Assembly (NCBI GenBank): GCA_021324015.1
Contig: JAJPJX010000141.1
Coordinates: 35,485 to 99,484, forward strand
Source of the DNA: Solibacteraceae bacterium
GTDB taxonomy: Bacteria; Acidobacteriota; Terriglobia; Bryobacterales; Bryobacteraceae
Direction: 5' to 3'
DNA length: 64,000 nucleotides
Part shown: piece after piece, positions 25,243 through 32,862 of the stretch
Position numbering within the stretch: position 1 is the first letter of the stretch
How the letters are laid out: every line of letters starts with the position of its first letter
The notes under the pieces: generated by a model
Databases searched by the model: none
What the model was told of the DNA's origin: nothing
The model's input: only the letters and a program-made list of their open reading frames with translations
Program-made: the position numbers and the translations under genes

Positions 25243-26988
25243 TTATCGGACCCGGATGACCAGGACGGTGCGGTCGTCGAAAGGCACGGGCGAGTAGCGG
25301 TCGCTGTCGGCGAAGATGGCCTCGACGATTTCCTGGGGCGCGCGGCGGCAGGTTTCGCGGATGACCTGGGAGAGGCGCGCGCGGCCGTACTCCTTGCCGG
25401 TTTCGTTCTGCTGGTCGGTGATGCCGTCGGAGTAGAGCACGAGGATGTCGCCGGGCTGGGCCTGGAAGGTGACTTCCTCGTAGTCGCGGGAATCGAGCAG
25501 GCCGAGCGGCACGCCCTCCACACGCAGCTTGAGGATTTCGCCGCTGCGGCAGACCAGCGGCGGGAGCGCGCCGGCGTTGGCCATGGTGAACTCGCTGGAG
25601 TGGTGGTGCCAGAGCATGACGAGCAGGGTGACGTAGCGGGCATCGACCTTGCGCCCGATGAGGGCTTCGTTCAAGGCGCGCATCAGCTCGGCCGGGTTGC
25701 GGTGGCGGGGAGCGAGGGTGCGCAGAAGGCCGCTGACCAAGCCGCCGTACAGAGCGGCGGCGGCGCCCTTGCCGCTGACATCGCCGAAGGCCACCACTGC
25801 GTGGTCGTCCTTGTGCTCGTAGAAATCGTAGATGTCGCCGCTGATCTCGCGCGCGGGGCGCAAGCCGATGGCGATTTCCAGGCCTTCGACTTCCGGGGCG
25901 CGGGTGGGCAGCAGGACGGTCTGGAGGTCGCGGGCCGCGCGCAGGTCCTCCTCCATGGCGCGCTCGCGCGTGGCGATTTCTTCGTACAGACGCGCGTTTT
26001 CGACCGAGGTGGCGATCTGCGGCGCGAGCAGGGCGAGGGTGCGCACGTGGTCTTCGGTGAAGTAGCCGATGCGGTCGCTTTCCAGGTCCATGACGCCCAC
26101 GACGCGATCCTTCGCGATCAGCGGCACGGCCACCTCGGAGAGAATATCCGGGTGGGAGGCGATGTAGCGCGGGTCCTGGGTGGTATCGTCCACGCGAACC
26201 ACTTCGCGGGATTCGGCCGCGGCGCCGGTGATGCCCTTGCCCAGCGGAATGTTATCGATATCCACGCGCTGGTCCCAGCGAATGCTGAAGCGGTGGCGCA
26301 GAGCCTTGCGCTGCTCGTCCACGAGCAGAATGCTGAAGGCGTCGTAGTTGATCAGGCCGCGCACGGTGCGGGCGATTTTGCCCAGCAACTCATCCAGGTC
26401 GAGGATGGAGGAAAACTCGTGGGAGATGCTGGCCAGGGTTTTGAGGGTGCGGTTCTGGCGCTCGACGCGGCGATAGAGGCGGGCGTTATCGATGGCGATG
26501 GCGACGCGCGCGGCGATGAGGCGCAGCAGGGCGCGGTCGTATTCGGTATAGACGCCGGGGATGGTGGATTGCACGTCGATGACGCCCACGAGCTTCTGGC
26601 GGGCGATCATAGGCACGGCCAGCTCGGTGCGCACGGCATCCACGGCGCTGAGGTAGCGCGGATCGCTGCGCACGTCCGTGACCAGGATGGGTTCGCGCTT
26701 GAGCGCCGCGGTTCCGGTGATGCCCTCGCCCAGATTGATGGCGAGGTTGCGCACAACCTCTTCGCGGTGGCCGACGGAATAGCGGATGCGGAGGTCACGG
26801 CGGCGCTCGCTGTAGAGCAGGATGGCGAAGAGTTCGTAGTGCAGGACCTTGCGAATGATATCGGAGACGTTGGCCAGGAGGCGGTCGAGGTCCAGGGTTT
26901 CGGTGGTGACGCCGGCGACTTCCAGGAGGAAATCCAGCAGGTCGGAGCGCTCTCGAAACTGAACCGGGCTTTTGGCGGGAGATGGCAT
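25243..26988 (-). CDS. GAF-GAF-PP2C (SpoIIE/RsbU-type) serine phosphatase
   Basis: A 581-aa signalling protein. Two GAF domains (about 20-165 and 190-335) share the AVPMIARQKLVGVIDVQS / AVPLIAKDRVVGVMDLES core. A short coiled linker (REIATRERAMEEDLRAARDLQ region) precedes a PP2C-type phosphatase domain (about 375-580) with metal-binding Asp in ISGDIYDFYE and FGDVSGKGAAAALYGG and in YSDGITD. Such proteins dephosphorylate anti-anti-sigma factors in response to a ligand. No anti-sigma or STAS gene is in the window, so its target is elsewhere. Confidence 0.93.
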   Translation of the reverse strand: MPSPAKSPVQFRERSDLLDFLLEVAGVTTETLDLDRLLANVSDIIRKVLHYELFAILLYSERRRDLRIRYSVGHREEVVRNLAINLGEGITGTAALKREPILVTDVRSDPRYLSAVDAVRTELAVPMIARQKLVGVIDVQSTIPGVYTEYDRALLRLIAARVAIAIDNARLYRRVERQNRTLKTLASISHEFSSILDLDELLGKIARTVRGLINYDAFSILLVDEQRKALRHRFSIRWDQRVDIDNIPLGKGITGAAAESREVVRVDDTTQDPRYIASHPDILSEVAVPLIAKDRVVGVMDLESDRIGYFTEDHVRTLALLAPQIATSVENARLYEEIATRERAMEEDLRAARDLQTVLLPTRAPEVEGLEIAIGLRPAREISGDIYDFYEHKDDHAVVAFGDVSGKGAAAALYGGLVSGLLRTLAPRHRNPAELMRALNEALIGRKVDARYVTLLVMLWHHHSSEFTMANAGALPPLVCRSGEILKLRVEGVPLGLLDSRDYEEVTFQAQPGDILVLYSDGITDQQNETGKEYGRARLSQVIRETCRRAPQEIVEAIFADSDRYSPVPFDDRTVLVIRVR

Positions 26989-27007
26989 GTGTGAACAGCC
27001 GGACGCC

Positions 27008-27889
27008 TCAGGCGGCCGAGGCCTCGACGATTTTGACGCTGGCGCTGGCGCCGATGCGCGTGGCGCCGGCGGCGGTCATGATCTTGAGATCCTCGAGCGT
27101 GCGGATGCCGCCGGAAGCCTTCACGCCCATTTCGGGGCCCACCACGCGGCGCATGAGCGCCACATCCTGCGCGGTGGCGCCGCCGGGGCCGAAGCCCGTG
27201 GAGGTCTTGACGAAGTCCGCGTTAGCCAGCTTGGCGAGGGTGCAGGCGACCGCCTTCTGGTTGTCATCGAGAAGGGCGGTTTCGAGGATCACTTTGACGA
27301 TGGCGCCGGCCTCGTGACTGATGTTGACGACGCCCTGGATATCGAGCTTGACCACCTCGTGGTCGCCGGAGCGGAGGGCGCCGATGTTGAGGACCATATC
27401 GATTTCGCGGGCCCCCGCGCGCAAGGCGGCAGCGGTCTCGGCGACTTTGGCTTCCGTGCTGGTGGCCCCCAGCGGGAAGCCGACCACGGTGCAGGACTTG
27501 ACGCCGGAGCCGGACAACTCGCCCACTACCAGCGGCACCCAGTAAGGATTGACGCACACGCTGGCGAAGCCGTAGTGGCGGGCCTCGCGGCAGAGTTTTT
27601 GGATATCGGCGCGGGCGGCCTCCGGCTTCAGCAGCGTGTGATCGATGAGGGCGGCGATGGCGGGATCGATGCGCGTGAGCTTTTCGCTGGCGGAGACGCG
27701 GTCGGCGCCGGCGGCGATGATCTCGCGGGTATTTTTGGCGCAGGTTTGCGGGCAGCGCTGCTGGCAGCCGGGACAGACCTGGTCCTTGAGGTTGAGTCCT
27801 TCGCCCTTAGCCGGGATGGGGCGGTTCAGGCGCGAGAGAATCTCTTCTCCGATCTGCGCGACGAGTTGATCCAATTCGGCCTGGGTCAC
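27008..27889 (-). CDS. deoC: Deoxyribose-phosphate aldolase with N-terminal extension
   Basis: A 293-aa class I aldolase. Catalytic residues are conserved: Asp in [10 protein letters not shown], Schiff-base Lys in [12 protein letters not shown] and the second Lys in [10 protein letters not shown]. It cleaves 2-deoxyribose 5-phosphate to glyceraldehyde 3-phosphate and acetaldehyde. The first 70 residues are extra: an amphipathic helix ([18 protein letters not shown]) like encapsulation peptides of microcompartment cargo, then a cysteine cluster [12 protein letters not shown] at 39-50. It overlaps rpiB by 4 nt. DeoC plus RpiB is the enzyme pair of sugar-phosphate-utilising microcompartment loci, but no shell genes are in this window. 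Confidence 0.92.
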   Translation of the reverse strand: MTQAELDQLVAQIGEEILSRLNRPIPAKGEGLNLKDQVCPGCQQRCPQTCAKNTREIIAAGADRVSASEKLTRIDPAIAALIDHTLLKPEAARADIQKLCREARHYGFASVCVNPYWVPLVVGELSGSGVKSCTVVGFPLGATSTEAKVAETAAALRAGAREIDMVLNIGALRSGDHEVVKLDIQGVVNISHEAGAIVKVILETALLDDNQKAVACTLAKLANADFVKTSTGFGPGGATAQDVALMRRVVGPEMGVKASGGIRTLEDLKIMTAAGATRIGASASVKIVEASAA

Positions 27890-28503
27890 GATGATTTGAG
27901 GTGCTTCTCTTCGATGCGGCTGATCTTCTGCACCCGGGCGAGATGCCTTCCGCCGGCGAAGGGGGTCACCATCCAGGTGCGCAGGACTTCTTCGGCCTGG
28001 GTGTGGGTCAGGAGGCGGCCGCCGAGCGTAAGCACATTGGAATCATTATGTTCCCGACTGTTACGGGCGGAAGCTTTATCATAGCACAGGGCTGCGCGAA
28101 CGCCCGGGACCTTGTTGGCGGCCATGGAGGAGCCGATGCCCGCGCCGTCGATAATGATGCCGCGGCGGGCCGTGCCGGCGGCCACGAGATCAGCGACCTT
28201 TTCGGCGACATCGGGGTAATCGGCGGGCTGCCCGTCGTAGACGCCGACGTCGCGGAGTTCGAAGCCGAGATCGAGCAGGATGGGCTTGAGGTGTTCCTTC
28301 AGGCGAAAGCCGCCGTGATCGGCGCCGATGGCGACGGTTTTTTCGGGCGGCGCCAGTGAGGAGAGTTGCTCCTCGGGGAGTTCCTGGATGCACACGCCGC
28401 GCGCTTCGGCCAAGTCGCGCGCCGACGGAGTGACGAGCGTGCCGATGGGGACGCGCAGCGTTCCCGACTCCGGCACATCCTGTGTGGTGATCACCCTACG
28501 CAT
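27886..28503 (-). CDS. rpiB: RpiB/LacAB-type sugar-phosphate isomerase with N-terminal extension
   Basis: A 205-aa protein. Residues 57-180 are the RpiB fold: [47 protein letters not shown] and [12 protein letters not shown]. The position that is Cys in E. coli-type RpiB (ICGTGIG) is Asp119 here (IDGAGIG), so the proton-transfer residue differs. The first 50 residues contain [21 protein letters not shown], a module also seen at the ends of microcompartment-associated proteins. It is the first gene of the rpiB-deoC-phosphatase-lysA operon and diverges from the NicO gene. Confidence 0.9.
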   Translation of the reverse strand: MRRVITTQDVPESGTLRVPIGTLVTPSARDLAEARGVCIQELPEEQLSSLAPPEKTVAIGADHGGFRLKEHLKPILLDLGFELRDVGVYDGQPADYPDVAEKVADLVAAGTARRGIIIDGAGIGSSMAANKVPGVRAALCYDKASARNSREHNDSNVLTLGGRLLTHTQAEEVLRTWMVTPFAGGRHLARVQKISRIEEKHLKSS

Positions 28504-28518
28504 ACATCCGAACCGCAG

Positions 28519-28524
28519 TACAAT
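28519..28524 (+). promoter_or_regulatory. -10 element of the NicO-type exporter gene
   Basis: TACAAT, 17 nt before the ATG at 28542, in the 38-bp gap shared with the divergent rpiB gene. Confidence 0.4.
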
Positions 28525-28541
28525 TCGTAAAGACCATTGTA

Positions 28542-30065
28542 ATGAAACCCCACCTGTTCCCGGCCTTGTTTTTGACGGCGGCGTGTCTGTGGGCCCATCC
28601 GATGGGCAATTTCAGCGTGAATCACTATGCGCGGATCGAAGTGGGTACGCGCGGCGTGGACGTGCGCTACGTGCTGGACCTGGCGGAGATTCCCACCTTC
28701 GAGCTGTTGCAGACCTGGGGGCTGGATGCCGCGAGCGAGCGGGTGCTGCTGGACCGGAGGGCCGAGGCGCAGGCACGGGAGTGGGTGGGCAACCTAGCTT
28801 TCTCGAGCGGCGGGCGTCCGGTGGCGGCGCGCTTCGAAAGAGCGGACCTGGTGATGGACAAGGGCGCGGGGGGGATGCCGGTGGCGCGCATCGGCGCGGA
28901 TCTGCGGCTGGCCATGACGCCGGGCGAGCTGACCTACGAGGATCATAACTACGCCGAGCGGGCGGGCTGGAAGGAAATCGTGATCACGGCGGAGCGGGGG
29001 GCGACCATCGAGCGGGCAACCGCGCCCGGCGAGGATCGCAGCCGCGCGCTGACCGCATATCCGCAGGATCCGGCAACGGCTCCTCCGCAGGAGGTGCGAG
29101 CGGCGGTGGAGTGGCGCGGCGCGCCGGCGGTGATTTCCGGTAACCGGCCGGTGCGGGTGATCCCGGTGCAGGCTACGGCTGCGCAGGCGCCCGCCACGGG
29201 TCCCGAGCCGCCGCAGCAGGCTGTTCCCGGCACGGTGGTGCGCGGGGATTTCCTTTCGCAATTGCTGCGCCGCGGGGAGATCGGCTGGGGATTGATGCTG
29301 GTGGGGATTGCCGTGGCGTTCGGGCTGGGAGCCATGCACGCGCTATCCCCGGGGCACGGCAAGACAATTGTGGCGGCCTACCTGGTGGGCACGCGCGGCA
29401 CCTTCCAGCATGCCATCTTTTTGGGCGGAATGGTCACGTTCACGCACACCATCAGCGTGTTCGCGCTGGGACTGACCACGCTGTTCCTTTCGCAGTACGT
29501 GCTGCCGGAGAAGATCTTCCCGGTGCTGGGCGCGATCTCGGGGATTTCCATTGTGTGGATCGGGCTGATGCTGCTGGTGCAGCGGGCGCGGCGGCTGCGG
29601 AACCACGGGCATGTTCACCCCCACGATCATGATCATGGGCACGATCACGAGCATCCTCACCACGATCACGACCATGAGCACGAGCATCATCACGGGCCGG
29701 GCGGACACAGCCACATTCCGGAAGGGGAGGTGACACTGGGCAGCCTGATCGCGCTGGGGGCGAGCGGCGGGCTGGTGCCGTGCCCTTCGGCGCTGGTGCT
29801 GCTGCTGAGTTCCATCGCGCTGGGGCGGGTAGGGCTCGGATTGATCCTGCTGGTGGGGTTCAGCATGGGGCTGGCGGTAGTGCTGATGGCGATTGGGATG
29901 ATGGTGCTGTACGCCAAGAATCTGCTGCCGGACAGCAAGAAGACGGTCGCCAATCCGGCGTTCCGGGTTATTCCGGTGCTTTCGGCGGCGGTGATCGTGT
30001 GTCTGGGGCTGCTCATGACAGGCGTCTCGCTGGGGGTGATCCGGCCGAGCCGGTTTATCGGGTGA
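28542..30065 (+). CDS. NicO/RcnA-type nickel-cobalt exporter with N-terminal extracytoplasmic domain
   Basis: A 507-aa membrane protein. A signal peptide (1-18) and an exported domain of about 200 residues precede six or more transmembrane helices. The first helix region has GAMHALSPGHGKTIVAAYLVG, the HX4D-like motif of NicO transporters. A loop at about 360-392 is extremely His/Asp-rich (HDHDHGHDHEH repeats), as in RcnA-type exporters, and the later GGLVPCPSALVLLLSS motif is also typical. It probably exports Ni2+, Co2+ or a related metal. No metalloregulator gene is adjacent. Confidence 0.87.
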   Translation: MKPHLFPALFLTAACLWAHPMGNFSVNHYARIEVGTRGVDVRYVLDLAEIPTFELLQTWGLDAASERVLLDRRAEAQAREWVGNLAFSSGGRPVAARFERADLVMDKGAGGMPVARIGADLRLAMTPGELTYEDHNYAERAGWKEIVITAERGATIERATAPGEDRSRALTAYPQDPATAPPQEVRAAVEWRGAPAVISGNRPVRVIPVQATAAQAPATGPEPPQQAVPGTVVRGDFLSQLLRRGEIGWGLMLVGIAVAFGLGAMHALSPGHGKTIVAAYLVGTRGTFQHAIFLGGMVTFTHTISVFALGLTTLFLSQYVLPEKIFPVLGAISGISIVWIGLMLLVQRARRLRNHGHVHPHDHDHGHDHEHPHHDHDHEHEHHHGPGGHSHIPEGEVTLGSLIALGASGGLVPCPSALVLLLSSIALGRVGLGLILLVGFSMGLAVVLMAIGMMVLYAKNLLPDSKKTVANPAFRVIPVLSAAVIVCLGLLMTGVSLGVIRPSRFIG

Positions 30066-30083
30066 GGGACCGCACGCAGACGG

Positions 30084-30089
30084 TACAAT
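30084..30089 (+). promoter_or_regulatory. -10 element, near-leaderless DUF433 gene
   Basis: TACAAT ends 10 nt before the ATG at 30100. An upstream in-frame ATG at 30088 overlaps the hexamer and is unlikely to be used. Confidence 0.45.
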
Positions 30090-30099
30090 GGGAGCGGTT

Positions 30100-30312
30100 A
30101 TGGGAGAGCCCGTTATCGTGGCGGACCCCGATGTTCTGAACGGAACGCCGTGTTTCCGCGGCACGCGGGTTCCCTTCAAGAATCTGATCGACTACCTGGA
30201 GGGCCGGCATTCTCTGGGCGAGTTCCTGCAACAGTTCCCCACCGTCACTCGCGAGATGGCAATTCAGGTGCCTGAGGAAGCGAAGGATTCGCTGCTCGCC
30301 AGGATTGCATGA
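30100..30312 (+). CDS. DUF433 putative antitoxin (second copy)
   Basis: A 70-aa DUF433 protein with the family core DPDVLNGTPCFRGTRVPFKNLIDYLEGRHSLGEFL (residues 9-43 region). It overlaps by 4 nt (ATGA) a broken DUF5615 gene, its usual toxin partner. It is shorter than and only distantly similar to the DUF433 at 13.1 kb. With the toxin disrupted it may be a solitary antitoxin or a decaying remnant. Confidence 0.82.
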   Translation: MGEPVIVADPDVLNGTPCFRGTRVPFKNLIDYLEGRHSLGEFLQQFPTVTREMAIQVPEEAKDSLLARIA

Positions 30313-30432
30313 GGATCCTGCTGGACGAGTGCCTGCCACTCGACTTCCGGTACAGCTTTCCCGGCCATGAGATTCATACCGCTCAGTGGCCGGCCTGAAG
30401 GTGTGAAGAATGGCGAGTTGCTGCGGGCTGCC
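30309..30432 (+). pseudogene. Truncated, frameshifted DUF5615 PIN-like toxin
   Basis: The frame opens with MRILLDECLPLDFRYSFPG, the typical start of DUF5615 with its first acidic residues, but stops after 29 residues at 30396-30398. Homology resumes in another frame as GVKNGELLRAA up to about 30432. The spacing between the two parts is 2 nt short of family expectation, consistent with two single-G losses (TGGGCC to TGGCC and AAGGGTG to AAGGTG). After 30432 no toxin sequence is seen; a terminator follows, so the C-terminal half is absent. Confidence 0.75.
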
Positions 30433-30461
30433 CGCTCTCCTAGGGAACCACCTGAGGCAAG

Positions 30462-30484
30462 CCCCCGACAGTCGGGGTCTTTTC
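30462..30484 (+). terminator. Intrinsic terminator after the DUF433/DUF5615 remnant
   Basis: Stem CCCCGA / TCGGGG (30463-30468 with 30472-30477) with a 3-nt loop, then TCTTTTC. It separates the toxin remnant from the leaderless gene at 30502. Confidence 0.7.
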
Positions 30485-30488
30485 TCAG

Positions 30489-30494
30489 TAGAAT
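30489..30494 (+). promoter_or_regulatory. -10 element, leaderless gene at 30502
   Basis: TAGAAT ends 7 nt before the ATG at 30502 and begins 5 nt after the upstream terminator's T tract. No Shine-Dalgarno sequence is present. Confidence 0.45.
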
Positions 30495-30501
30495 CGAAAC
30501 G

Positions 30502-31005
30502 ATGGCGACTTGGTGCAACGCACGACTGATTGTCATTGGCCCCTCTCCAGACGTGGCGCGCTTCAGGAGCGACGCACACCGGCGGGCTCGCTCGGTATTC
30601 AGGCCGGACATGCTAGTTGGAGAAACCCAGAAACTATGTTGTGAGCGAGCGGTGGCACTGGGGTCGAATCGTTCACAGAAGAAGTATTACTTTCAGGGAC
30701 GGCACGACGAGGGCCTTGTGCACTTTCAGGCCCTGTCGAAGTCATATCCCGCCCTGACCTTTGTGTTGGTTTATGGGTGGGACAGCCATGACTACGGCAG
30801 TCATTTGGTTTCCCGGGGGCGCGTACGAAGTTATTCAGTTCCTGCCGCTCTGGTGGAGGCAACGATGGCGAAACACGGTGTGGATGATACGCCGCCTGAT
30901 GAATTGTCATTTCCCTACGACCTCGAACTGGACGCCGAAGCGGAGCTAATGGACTTAACTGAGGCTCGTTGGCAAAGAGCGTTGCTCAGACGAGGCATTT
31001 GTTGA
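30502..31005 (+). CDS. Hypothetical protein, weakly YubB/Api92-like
   Basis: A 167-aa protein starting at ATG 30502, directly after a -10 hexamer. The opening MATWCNARLIVIGPSPDVARFR resembles the MPNWC.N.L.V.G...DV.RF start of YubB/Api92-like ferredoxin-fold proteins carried by plasmids and phages. A later FVLVYGWDSHDYGSHLVSRG segment could continue that fold. The C-terminal part is acidic. Similarity is by eye and weak. Base composition is clearly lower in GC than the flanking genes, suggesting acquired DNA. Confidence 0.6.
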   Translation: MATWCNARLIVIGPSPDVARFRSDAHRRARSVFRPDMLVGETQKLCCERAVALGSNRSQKKYYFQGRHDEGLVHFQALSKSYPALTFVLVYGWDSHDYGSHLVSRGRVRSYSVPAALVEATMAKHGVDDTPPDELSFPYDLELDAEAELMDLTEARWQRALLRRGIC

Positions 31006-31063
31006 AGCGCGGCGCGCCAGGGCGTACGGTCCGGCACAACCTTAGGCGCAGACCTGAAACTCT

Positions 31064-31393
31064 ATGCAGACCATTATCCAAGTAATTTGCTCAAGAGGCC
31101 CGAGTCTTCGCGAGTCCATCGTGAATGACCCAAGGCTCCTTGATTTTGACTTAACAGTAAGTAAGAAACTTAAGCCGGGACGACCCGAGGGATGGGCCAA
31201 AATTCACAGCACCAAACCGGATCGCTGGGGAGCGCTTAATTTACAGTGGGACAGCGACACACGCATCTTGCTTTGTCGTGTTGTAAATCGCAGGAAAGGC
31301 CGCCCCGACTTGGTATTGGGGGATTTCGTCTCGTATCTTCTACGCCGATACCGAAATCGAATTACCGTCATCAACATAGTTCCGCCCGAATGA
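31064..31393 (+). CDS. Hypothetical protein in low-GC accessory DNA
   Basis: A 109-aa protein, basic, with no signal peptide, membrane segment or motif I recognise. It begins QTIIQVICSRGPSLRESI and contains a KKLKPGRPEGWAKIHS patch and a C-terminal RRYRNRITVINIVPPE. Codon use and GC content are lower than in the neighbouring operons, as in the gene at 30502. No clear Shine-Dalgarno sequence is seen. It could be a small mobile-element cargo gene or a DNA-binding protein; no function is assigned. Confidence 0.5.
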   Translation: MQTIIQVICSRGPSLRESIVNDPRLLDFDLTVSKKLKPGRPEGWAKIHSTKPDRWGALNLQWDSDTRILLCRVVNRRKGRPDLVLGDFVSYLLRRYRNRITVINIVPPE

Positions 31394-31418
31394 TCGAGCC
31401 TGAAGCGAGGCATCGCGA

Positions 31419-31424
31419 TATAAT
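31419..31424 (+). promoter_or_regulatory. -10 element upstream of the enolase-superfamily gene
   Basis: Perfect TATAAT about 160 nt before the next gene start (31588). The interval has a GCCGGG...CCCGGC hairpin (about 31450-31470), so a structured 5' leader is possible. A recognisable -35 hexamer is lacking. Confidence 0.35.
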
Positions 31425-31587
31425 GTCAAACCCGGTTACGCCAGTCCAATAGACAAACTGCCGGGAGCGGATCACCCGGCTGGGCAGGGCGCGACGCGAG
31501 TGTCGGACGACCGCCGCGTCGGCTGTCGATACGTGCTCGTCCGCAAACGCCTTACTCTCTTGATAAGCTGTGCTGGGGGGAAAAGGC

Positions 31588-32862
31588 ATGCTCTCAGCAC
31601 TCCAACATTCTTTGTCCCGGCGCGGGTTTCTGGGCGCGGCGGTGGGGGGCGGGTTTCTGAGCGGGTATCACCGGCTGGCCGCGGCGGACAAGAAACGGCT
31701 CAAGATCCGGGATGTCCAGACCATGGTCCTTCAGGGGCCGCGCACCTATACCCTGGTGAAAGTCGTCGCCGACGACGGATCATACGGCATCGGCGAGGCC
31801 TACGGGAGCCCGGGCGTCGGCGTGAAGGAGCAGATTCACGCGATCGGGCCGTGGCTCGCGGGCAAGGATCCGCTGGAGATCGACACGATCTACACGTTCC
31901 TGGACGCGCAGGGCAGGGACCTGGCGGGGTCGCGCACGGACGGCTCGGCGCACTCGCTGATGCGCGCGGCGAGCGGCATCGAGATGGCGCTGTGGGACCT
32001 GGCGGGCAAGATCCTGGGCGTGCCGGCGGCCACGCTGCTGGGCGGCAGGTTCCGCACGAAGGTGCGGGTCTACGACCACGCCGCGCCGCGCAACATGCTG
32101 GACAAAGCGTCCTGCCGCGAATGGGCGGCCAAAGTCAAGGCGGACCCCAGCGGATTCACGGCGCACAAATTCGGCTTCCCGCACACCAATCCGAGCACGG
32201 ACAAGGCGCGCGACCGCACCAACCGCGTGCTCACGACCAGGGAACTGATCCAGTTGGCGCAGGGATTCGAGAACTGCCGCGAGGCCATCGGGTGGGACCA
32301 CGACATCATGGTGCACTGTCACTGGGAGTACGATTTGCGTACGGCGATCCAGATCGCCCAGGCCATCGAGCCGATCAAGCCGATGTGGTTCGAGGACCCG
32401 CTGCAAGTGGAATATTCCAGCGTGTGGACCCGGCTGTGCGAAGCCTCGCGGGTGCCTATCTGCACGGGCGAGAACCTGGCGCGGCGGCAGGGCTTCAAGG
32501 ATTTCATCATCAACCAGGGGTGTGACATCCTGCACCCAGACCTGCGCAACAGCGGCGGCTTCCTGGAAACCAAGCGGATCGCGGACATGGCGGACGTGTA
32601 CGGGCTGCCGATGGCCACGCACAACACCGGCAGCCAATTGCACACCTGGGCGACCTGCCAGTGGGCCGCATCCATCCGGGACTACCTGGCGTGCGAGACG
32701 GTCACCGGGCAGGGCGGCTGGATGGACGAAGTGCTGGCGCTCGATGGCCCGTACATTCGCGACGGATTCATGCGCGTGACGGAGAAGCCGGGGCTAGGGG
32801 TGGATCTGAACCCGGACGTGGTGAAGGCGCACCTGGCTGCGGGCGAGCGCTGGTGGGGTTGA
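31588..32862 (+). CDS. Mandelate racemase / muconate lactonizing enzyme family, Tat-exported
   Basis: A 424-aa enolase-superfamily enzyme. ATG 31588 is preferred over GTG 31570 because GGGGGGAAAAGG lies just upstream. A twin-arginine signal (LSRRGFLGAAVGGG) begins at about residue 9, unusual for this normally cytoplasmic family. The capping domain is followed by the barrel with metal-ligand segments: Asp/His in DHDIMVHCHWEYD, Glu in MWFEDPLQ and Glu in ICTGENL. HNTGSQLH near the end supplies the His of the D-mannonate dehydratase/MR-like subgroup. It probably dehydrates or epimerises a sugar acid. Its 3' end overlaps the convergent HEAT gene by 95 bp. Confidence 0.88.
   Translation: MLSALQHSLSRRGFLGAAVGGGFLSGYHRLAAADKKRLKIRDVQTMVLQGPRTYTLVKVVADDGSYGIGEAYGSPGVGVKEQIHAIGPWLAGKDPLEIDTIYTFLDAQGRDLAGSRTDGSAHSLMRAASGIEMALWDLAGKILGVPAATLLGGRFRTKVRVYDHAAPRNMLDKASCREWAAKVKADPSGFTAHKFGFPHTNPSTDKARDRTNRVLTTRELIQLAQGFENCREAIGWDHDIMVHCHWEYDLRTAIQIAQAIEPIKPMWFEDPLQVEYSSVWTRLCEASRVPICTGENLARRQGFKDFIINQGCDILHPDLRNSGGFLETKRIADMADVYGLPMATHNTGSQLHTWATCQWAASIRDYLACETVTGQGGWMDEVLALDGPYIRDGFMRVTEKPGLGVDLNPDVVKAHLAAGERWWG

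Noticed and set aside
29600..29710. CAC/CAT/GAT-rich short repeat as a CRISPR-like or satellite array
   Set aside because: It is the codon pattern of the His/Asp-rich metal loop inside the NicO-type exporter; no spacer-repeat structure.
31371..31589. 72-codon open frame on the minus strand in the leader of the enolase-superfamily gene
   Set aside because: No ribosome-binding site or recognisable motif and it overlaps the likely promoter and start region of the plus-strand gene.
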